Assembly (NCBI GenBank): GCA_023213315.1
Contig: JAKCPI010003119.1
Coordinates: forward strand, 1 to 64,000
From: Euborellia annulipes
Taxonomy: Eukaryota; Arthropoda; Insecta; Dermaptera; Anisolabididae
Direction of reading: 5' to 3'
Length of the DNA stretch: 64,000 bases
The notes beneath the pieces were generated by a model that saw only the letters and a list, made by a program, of their open reading frames with translations, had not been told where the DNA came from and did no database searches. Shown here piece by piece: positions 41,101 to 50,100 of the stretch (position 1 is its first letter; each line of letters begins with the position of its first letter). A program made the translations under genes and the position numbers.

Positions 41101-44100
41101 TATAATTAAAATATCTTTGGTTATAAATTCATCACTATTTCTAAGAAGCCTGAAAGAGGGCTGTTCATTTTTTTAAATTTCTTTATATTAACTCCCTTTG
41201 ACGCTTGTTGGCAATTGATGCCAATTTAACTATATAAATTCACAGACAATGGCAAATTAGCCTTGAGGCGACGTCAATCTCGATTCAACTCTCTCTCTTG
41301 GGAATAGCTACTATAAGGCAGTTTGAATAATTCCTGGTAGCTGCCAAAAGGTTCAAAGGCAAAGAGACTCTCTCGGGAAAACTCGATACACTTATAAATG
41401 GGTTAGCCAGGTATTGAAGCTTTACAGTTGTCTGGATCAACCAAAGATTCGATCGATTTATTCACATCGTTTTAAAATAGGCCTTCTCTTCTTTGACAAG
41501 TGAAGTTAAAGAATTCGATCGGCATTCAGATCATGTTATAGGCCTACATCTTTGTTTATAGGAATATTTGATATCAATTTCTAATGAGGTTTTAAAATTT
41601 TTTTAAATTAATTATTTTTTTTGAGATAAGAAATAATGAAGAAGTGTTGTTATTTAATTTTTAAACTGAGTTTTTTTTTATTTCCACTCTCGGCTACTGA
41701 AGACATTTTCTTTCAAGCGTTTTCGGCATCTTAGGCCATATAGACATTAACTAGACATATTATTTAGATAAGATATATTAGGGGGTCTACGCACCTCTAT
41801 TTGTACCATTTAGTGCCTATATGATTTAAATAAATATTCCTCGAACTGCCTGGGATCCGAACTCGCTGGCGCCCAGTGGTTTTAAGACTCACTATTGACA
41901 TTTGCCATCACCTCTAACCTCTCAGCCCCGGGGTGAGAGTGGGAATATAAGGGTTATTGTTAAGAAAAGTAGATTTATAGCTGGATAAAATTATTGAGAA
42001 AGAGGATCAATAAAGAAGAGCAGCTAGTATTTGTTTCATTTATTTAAGGCCCATTAAGCTAACGTTTCGGTCTCGGTTGAGACTATCTTCAGAGCTTATG
42101 GGCTGTCAATATGAGACAAATTTTAAAAACCTGTAGTCGATTAAGCGCACCACACGACTGTTGCTCTTCCAATAATAGACTCAATTGTTCAAACCTGAGT
42201 ATATTAATTTATATCTATTTATATACTTGAATTATAACTTAATGGTTATGAATTATATAATTGAGTTTTTTTAAAATTTGTCTCATATTGACAGCCCATA
42301 AGCTCTGAAGATGGTCTCGACCGAGACCCAAACGTTAGCTTAATGGGCCTTAAATGAATGAAACAAATACTAGCTGCTCTTCTTTATTCATCCTGTTTCT
42401 CGGTTATTGTTAATATTTATTTATAATATTATACTGCCAGGAGACCTTCCACATGTTATTTCCTCCGGGTCATCCACCCGAGGGTACGGCGCGCCGTACT
42501 GTTAAGATCTTGGTGGCTGTTGCTCTAATCTGTTGAAATGCCCATCGACTTGCCCAAAGGTTAAAACTATTAATATTGTCAATATTGATAAACCAAATGG
42601 GTTCGGTTCGGATCTCAGGCAGTCCGAAGAAAATTTATCTAAATCAATTAGATTCCAATTTATATAAATATATGAATCTGGATAACTTATGGTAATTAAT
42701 AGCCTATATGTTGCATCACTAGCTAATTTTAAAAGATATATACGAATTACAACTTTCTCTTTGGTTTCCGAGGTAAAGAGACAAAAAAGAATTTCAAATT
42801 CTTGCTTCTCCTTTCCTATATTGAAGTAATTAACGGATATTTAAGATATTTATAGAAAAAGTTTGGCAATTAGTGGTCGAAGGTAAATTTAATCGAGGGG
42901 AAAATTATTTTAATAAGTTTCCAATACAAAAGAAAGTAAAAAAAAAAAAAAAAAAAAAGAGGAAGTGTTTAAAGATTAACAACTTGTAGCTTGGAAGGTA
43001 AATGAAAGTTAATCTAATCGCATTAAAAGCGTCTATAAGAGAACTCAAGGCTCTCATTCAAACGTCTTATGATCGTAAAAAGTTTCGTTAAGTTGATCCG
43101 TTTGCAAAATCGAACCCTTTGCTTTCGCCTAAGCGAGTTCCCTTGTAAGATAAATAGGTTAGTTAGGATAGATGATGGCAAATGGTGAATGTTAGTCAAC
43201 GCCTTGAGACTTTCAAATCTCCCCTTTCGATCCTTTAATAGATCAAAGTTAATCAATTATAACGAAAAATCCAATCAAATTAAACAGAATACCATTTATG
43301 CGGGGAATTGATTTCGTAATGCAAATACGTAAACATTTGCAAATTTGAAAGGTGCTTCAACTATTTGTTGTTACTGTTTACTTTATTAGTAAATATTACC
43401 GAAATTAATATATGCGAATATAATAATAATATATATTAAATCATGACATCAAAATTTGAGATTTAATATATAGTTTATATGTTTAGTATTTTCTTAGAAC
43501 ATATAAAAATTGATCATATATCTCCTATGTGGGCCTGGGTTTCTGATTTCTTGGAATTTTTCAATTCCCTGTAGCTTTTCCTAGATTTCAGGGACTTTCT
43601 CTTACTTTCTGTAATTAAAAGTTTTTTTCTCTTCTTGTTACACCTTATTTTTTGTGTCAACATATCCGTATTTATATTTTCTGGCAGTACATTAGAAACA
43701 GTTTATTTTGTTACCATGACAACCATTACTCCTATTTTTCTTATGAAGTACAAGAATTAAGAATGCTTCCAACAATTTTGAGCGCCGGGGGTGCCTGGCA
43801 ACGGAGAAGAACCACAGTCACCATAATCGATGCAGTTAAGCAATGGCAAGCTCGGGATTGGTGACTCCGAGCAATCAGCGTGTGGAACGTCATCGGTACT
43901 ATTGTATTTGAATTATGTAAATAAATTAATAACCCCTAAATGGCCTCTGTAGCCGAAAAGGGTTAAAAAAAAACAATTTTGAGGGCAAAATGATTAATGT
44001 ACATTTTAAAGAACATTTAAAAAATAATTGAATTATGAATTTAAATTAAAGCCAATTTTGAAAAAATAAAAAAAAAACTGAATTTTTTCCCGGGGGCGTT

Positions 44101-47100
44101 CCAAACGCTGATTGCTCGGGGTCACCAAACAAACCGAGCTTTCGCCACGCTTGGCATTGCTTAACTGCAACGATTGTGGTGACTGTTGCTCTTCTCCGTT
44201 GCCAGGCCCCCGGCCCTCATCAAGTAAAGTAAGCCTTTGTCCAATTTTATTCAAAATCTTGATTTTTTTTATGCCAGGGTCGTATTTAATTGAATTTTTG
44301 ACATGAATAGAATACTTTCTCTCTATATAAATTTATTAATATACTAGTCGCAAAGCCCGCCTTCGGCGGGCTTTCCGCCTAGCCAGGGGGCGCGCCCCTG
44401 GACCCCTTGCTCGCCGAAGGTGAGCAAGTTTATTCCCAATTTGGGATATTTCTTGTTGCAATGCAAGTGTTAAGATGTTAAGGAAGGATCTTATGGTATA
44501 TTCAAGCGAGGCGAGGGTATCGATTGGGAACAGCACAAAAGGGTCTGTTTATGACTGTTTAAAGGGTCAGTCACCCGAGTCCTCTCTTCGTTTTTCAACT
44601 GCTGCGTAGCCCCCACCCCCAGCCCATAGTCAGGTAGGAAGCTGGTTCTCAGAGCATAAAGGACGCTCTCTAATTTCTAGTCAATTTGTTGATTTTGTGT
44701 TCCCATATTGAAGAAATTTCATTATAATTAATTTTCCAAAATATTTAAGAGATTCAAATTATTACTACGTTACTCCCAGAGCCATGTATTGTAGGTGTAC
44801 TTAATTTCAAATGGATTAATTGAAAATTGTGGATTTCTATAGAACATATACATACATATTTACATACATACATACATTTTTCCCATTTCATTTTTATATA
44901 TATAGATCGCCTGCTGAGAATCATAGTGGCGAAAGTCCGAAAATTCAATTTTTGAGTTAAGCCTACCAAACGTTGTTAAAACGTCTTCTCTTTTGAGTGC
45001 CAAAGTGGCGAAAATATATTCCCATTCTTTGCTATTCTAGCCTATTCATTTGTTGCCCGGCTATTTACCATAAATGGATATGTAATAAAAGAAAAGTAAA
45101 AAATACAATAGATATCCCTTGGAAATTGTAAATATAACACGAGTGTTTATTGAAAATAAATAGTAAAGTGGTCTACAGACAATTTCAAAAGCAAAATGAG
45201 AATACCCATTTTAAAGAGCGTCTATGAAATAATTGATTTATGAATTTTAATCAAAATCGTTGGACCGAACTTTGAGAAATTCTAAAAAAGAGTGAAAAAG
45301 TGCATCAGTAAATTACTAATACTTTTTGTCCGATTCTAGCGCTTTTCGTCCTTGAAATATTTTGTTCACAGGCAGACAGACAGAAGTTTCTGAAACTAAT
45401 ACCTCCTCCCAGTTGTAACAGAACAATACATTTATTTTTCTTGACCATTAAACCTTAATAACCCTTCATATAAGAGAGGAAAACAAAATTGAGACCATGT
45501 TGATGTTCATTTCATGTTAATTATTAAATTAGACGTCCCGGAAGTTGTAAATTCTTTTTCCAAAGGAGGTCCAAAAAGAGAAAAAAAAACTCGTGCGATT
45601 AATTTCAATCTGTCAGCCTCAAGTGACAAATTGTATTTTGGAAGGAAACTGAATCGTCAACAAATAAAAAAAAAACATCTGCCGGGACACCATCAATGCA
45701 AAAAAAATTTAATATTAATCATTTAACATTTAATCGATTTCCTTTTTTTCATTTCAACTAAGTTGATTCTCTTTAAAATATTGAAAGCAATTTTAAATTC
45801 TAGAAGTTTAAATAAATGATAACTCATTAAACTTGTTGCGTTTCCTTGTAATTTGTGGTAAATCAATAGTTAGTAAAAGTAGAAATCACAAATTATTTAT
45901 CTAATACTTTTTTCACAAAATAGATCTATGACCATAAAAAAAATTGCGTTTCTCTCTGGATGTATTTAAAAAATGAAAATTGTCCACGACCTCGGCCAAT
46001 GTGATTATCGTTGACTTTATAATTTAAATCTAGAAATTAAGTGTTAGAGAATCTCAGCTATTAGGGTGCATAATAGTTATTTGTTGAACCAAGATAATCA
46101 ATCAATGACCATTTATTAATAACTCCAGAACAGTTGATCATTTTGGCCGTGCTGTGGTCCAGTGGTAGGGCATAGTGAGTACAAATCGGTAGATCGATTG
46201 TTTCGACTCCCGTCGGCTCCCTATCTTGTCGGCTATTTGAATTAATAAATATTAAATTGTAGAAATACGGTAGTTTGGAAAAAGGTCTAACACCTTTATT
46301 TGATCCCTTAATATTAATAGAACATTTTGGACGAAATTAATTTCATTTCTATTAAATTAATTATAAATTAACTAGATCTAATCACATTTTAGCTCCTCTT
46401 ACTACCTGTTACATTTATAAATTCAAATAAATTTATCTCACATCTCAGGGAAAGTAGCATCATCAAGTTTTAGTTGTCATTATTTTTGTGTTTATAATAT
46501 TAATTTTTGATGACATTTCTAATATTACTCATTTTTTTTTATTTAAAAAATTTCAATAAAGAAGGAAGTAGTGCTACAGTCCAATTATAAAAAAAATTTT
46601 ACATTTAAAATGTTTAAATAACATTACTCGCCAAAATGAAATTTTTTTTCGAACTCTGAGATAATTCCTTCAGATTCTTAAGTAAAATGACCTCCTCAAA
46701 TTAAATATGACCTCCGTTCTACCCTACCACGTACCGTTTTCGGGGGGGGGGAGGGGCAGGTGTCTGCTTATTTCCACCTCTTTTCGTTAATTTTAGGGCC
46801 ATGAATTAAATTTGGAGGGATGAAAAATAATATTTTGGCCTTAACATTTCTTCCGAAGGTTTAGAGAGGTAAAAAGTTCAAAAACACGAACATTTGGACG
46901 CAGTTGTTTCACTGCTCTTTTACATTTTCCAGCTAACAGACCTACCTCAGCCCTCCTTAAACATCCCTCAACAACAAAAAAATATATAGGTTAGAGCGAG
47001 TCAGGTGTGGACGATTCCGAAGCCCTCGCAAGAAGATCTAAGATTCACAGTTCTTCGCTGCACAGTTGGTAAAATTCGCAAATATTGAAGGACATAAAAG

Positions 47101-50100
47101 AATGTGTATAAATAATTTGAAATTGGTAAAGATCAGCAAAAAAAAAAGAAAAAAGAAAGTTAGAGCCGCATATTTGCCAATTCGACCGAGTGTGCAGCGT
47201 GGAGCTGTGAATCTTCCATCTTCTTGTGAGAGCTTTGGAATAGCTCACGCTTCATTCGCTTTCATCCTATATATATTTTTTTTGTTGATGGATGTATACC
47301 GAAGGATGAGGGGGGTGTGTTAGCTGAAATATGTAGATCAGTGAAAAAAATTGTGAAAATAACAGAAAAAATTGAAAATTTAAATTATTTTTTTGCAATT
47401 TATGGGACAAAATCCTCCCCCACAGCCCACTCTTGGAATCAAATGCTCATGTTTTTGAACTTTTCACCTCTTGTGAAGAAATATTAAGGCCAAATTATTC
47501 TTTTCCATCCCTCCAAATTTAATTCATGGCCCTGAAATTAACGAAAAGAGGTGGAAATAAGTAGGACACTCTCCCCGGGAAACGCTACTTGCTGGTGTAA
47601 AATGGAGGTCATTTTACTTAAGAATCTGAAGAAATTATCTCGGGGCTTTTTTCATGCCATATAGTGTAATTTGATTTGTAGAAAACAAATCCAAGAAACT
47701 CACTTAAAGTCACCCAGATTCTAGGTTTTTATGGTCCGAATTAATTACAGTGGTGTAAACAGAGGGAGGGGGGGGGGGCTGCTCCCCGGAGAGAGAGAGA
47801 GAGAAAAGAGCAGCCGGAGATGTAATTATTTAGCTTTCGAAACTTTATTGTCTTTTCATTTAAAAAAAAATGTTTACTTACATATGTTTTATTGTAATTA
47901 TTAAACATAAAATCCGAAAGGATGCTGCTTAATGCCAAACAGGAGGTGCTTAAAAAAACTCATAAGCCTCTCCCCCACCCTCTCCAGGTGGAATTCCTGA
48001 TTGCGCCATTGATCGCTTTTGAGAGTATTAATTTGAAAACGCTTCGATCTCGGAGTAATAAAAAGTTATTTGGAAATATAGAATAGGCCTACTATCTAAA
48101 ATGAATCCTTAAGGCCAAGAATCGCTCTTCTTTTTCCTTAGAATTTTCTCTTTTTGTGAATATACAATTTGTTTGAAGAGTTTAGCAAAAAAAAAAAAAA
48201 AAAAAATCATTTTAAAAAGATAAACTGAAGCGTAAATTATTTTATATTCAACAACTTTTTTTTTCTATGTATATTTACATCCTTTAAATTTATTCACGGT
48301 TTTCCTTTGGAAAAATCTGCATTTATAATATTGAAGAAAATACTGAATATTAATTTAAAGTCAAAGGTATTATAAAAAATTAAAAATATTATAAAAAGAA
48401 GTCATTTAATAAATTAATAGTCCCGCCATTATTATTTAAAGGTGACTTCTTATTCATAACAATTTCTTCATTTGATTGATAATGACAGGTCCTCTGTTGC
48501 CTCATCCATTCCGTTTCAAAGTTTTTTCCTCCTCCCCTGCCAAGATGATGTCCAATAAATGCTCGTATTCCCAAGAGTAATTAATTACCATGTTTAACTA
48601 CACGATTAAAGGATTCTCCATTAACCCAGCCAATTATCTCATAAATTAAGCTATAACTATAATCCAATCATTTTTATTAGTAATATATATGTATAATATA
48701 TAATTATATACCAACTATTTCCGTAAATTGTAATTTAATCGAATTTATAATTTAATTCCAATTGCTTAATGCGGTAGTTTATAAAGGAGATAATTACCTT
48801 TCAATATGGGTCTGGGTGGGACATATTTGAATTAGAGGTGATTTGTGCGTGGTCGTAGGGAATTTCGAAACAAATACACAAAACCACTTATAAGATTAGG
48901 TTATTTTATCAATATTTCTCATAATAAGCTGAATACTCATTTAATTAAAAAATTTTATGTTATGCAAAGGTGCCCAAAGCTTAGAGAAACAAAAATTAAT
49001 TAATATTATTCTATAATAGCTACGTTTATGAAAAAAGTCCAAGTAAAAATTTTTAAATATTTTTAATTAAAATTAAAAGTGTACCTCTCATCACTTTTAT
49101 ACTTACAAGTTAGTTTAATGATGACATTCTATTAACTAATCGATTTTATATTTATTTTTTCATTATTGATAATAATTGAACATTTTAACGATTTTCCATA
49201 GACTTGGCATTCTTAATACAAAACCAATTTAGGGTTCCGGCCAGGATTAGGGGAGAACTAAGGTATATTGTCCTGGGTCAATATTCCAAAGCTTTTTTGA
49301 TCTAAATAATTTAACATACTCTCTGAAGACAAGAGAGAATAGAGTAGATAATAGAATTGGGAATTTCGAAATATTAAGAGTTGTAATCAGGGGTCGGAGT
49401 CTGCTGTGAGTCGGCATAAAATAAAATCATTCATATACTAGAGCAGCGGTTCCCAACCCGTGGGCCGCGGCCCAGTTGTGGGCCGCGAGCTGATTGGAAC
49501 TGGGCCGCGGACGTCTAAGAAAAGATAAAAATTATATATATATTTATATAAAATTATATATATACACTGGGCCTCAGCGTTTTTTTTTTTACGGAAAAAG
49601 TGGGCCGCACATCAAAAATTACGGAAAAAGTGGGCCGCACATTAAAAAAGGTTGGGAACCACTGTACTAGAGTATTTTAAATACAAAAACTTAAAAAATC
49701 TCTTTTTTTTCGGTATATCTATTTTACTCTGACACCCCAGCCCTTTTATTTATTATTTACATTATTTACCATCTATTGCAATAAAGCCCGGTAGTAAGGC
49801 AGCCCAAATGGCACACGCACACTAAAGTTTTCTTGTCTCTGTGAGAAATACCTTTTTCAAAGCAGATAATCGACCGAACTACTCTTTTTTAACCTTTTAC
49901 CATCTATTGCATGTCTGCAGAAAAAGTTGTTAAGGTATTTCTCACACAGACAAGAAGGCTTTAGTGTGCGTGTGCCATTTGGGCTGCCTAACTACCGGGC
50001 TTTAGGTTCAATACTGTTGCAATAGATGGTACAATTCTTGTTTCCATTTTCATTTTTTTTTTAAATCATACTAGGCGAATTCTAGAATTCCTATATAATA

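Noticed and set aside
45514..45726. 71-codon open frame with an AG before it
   Set aside because: Lysine-rich AT-biased reading, no homology recognised, no transcript structure.
47751..48016. MITE with CAGTGGTGTAAACAG ends
   Set aside because: Ends are plausible, but the flanking eight bases do not match, so kept only as a remark.
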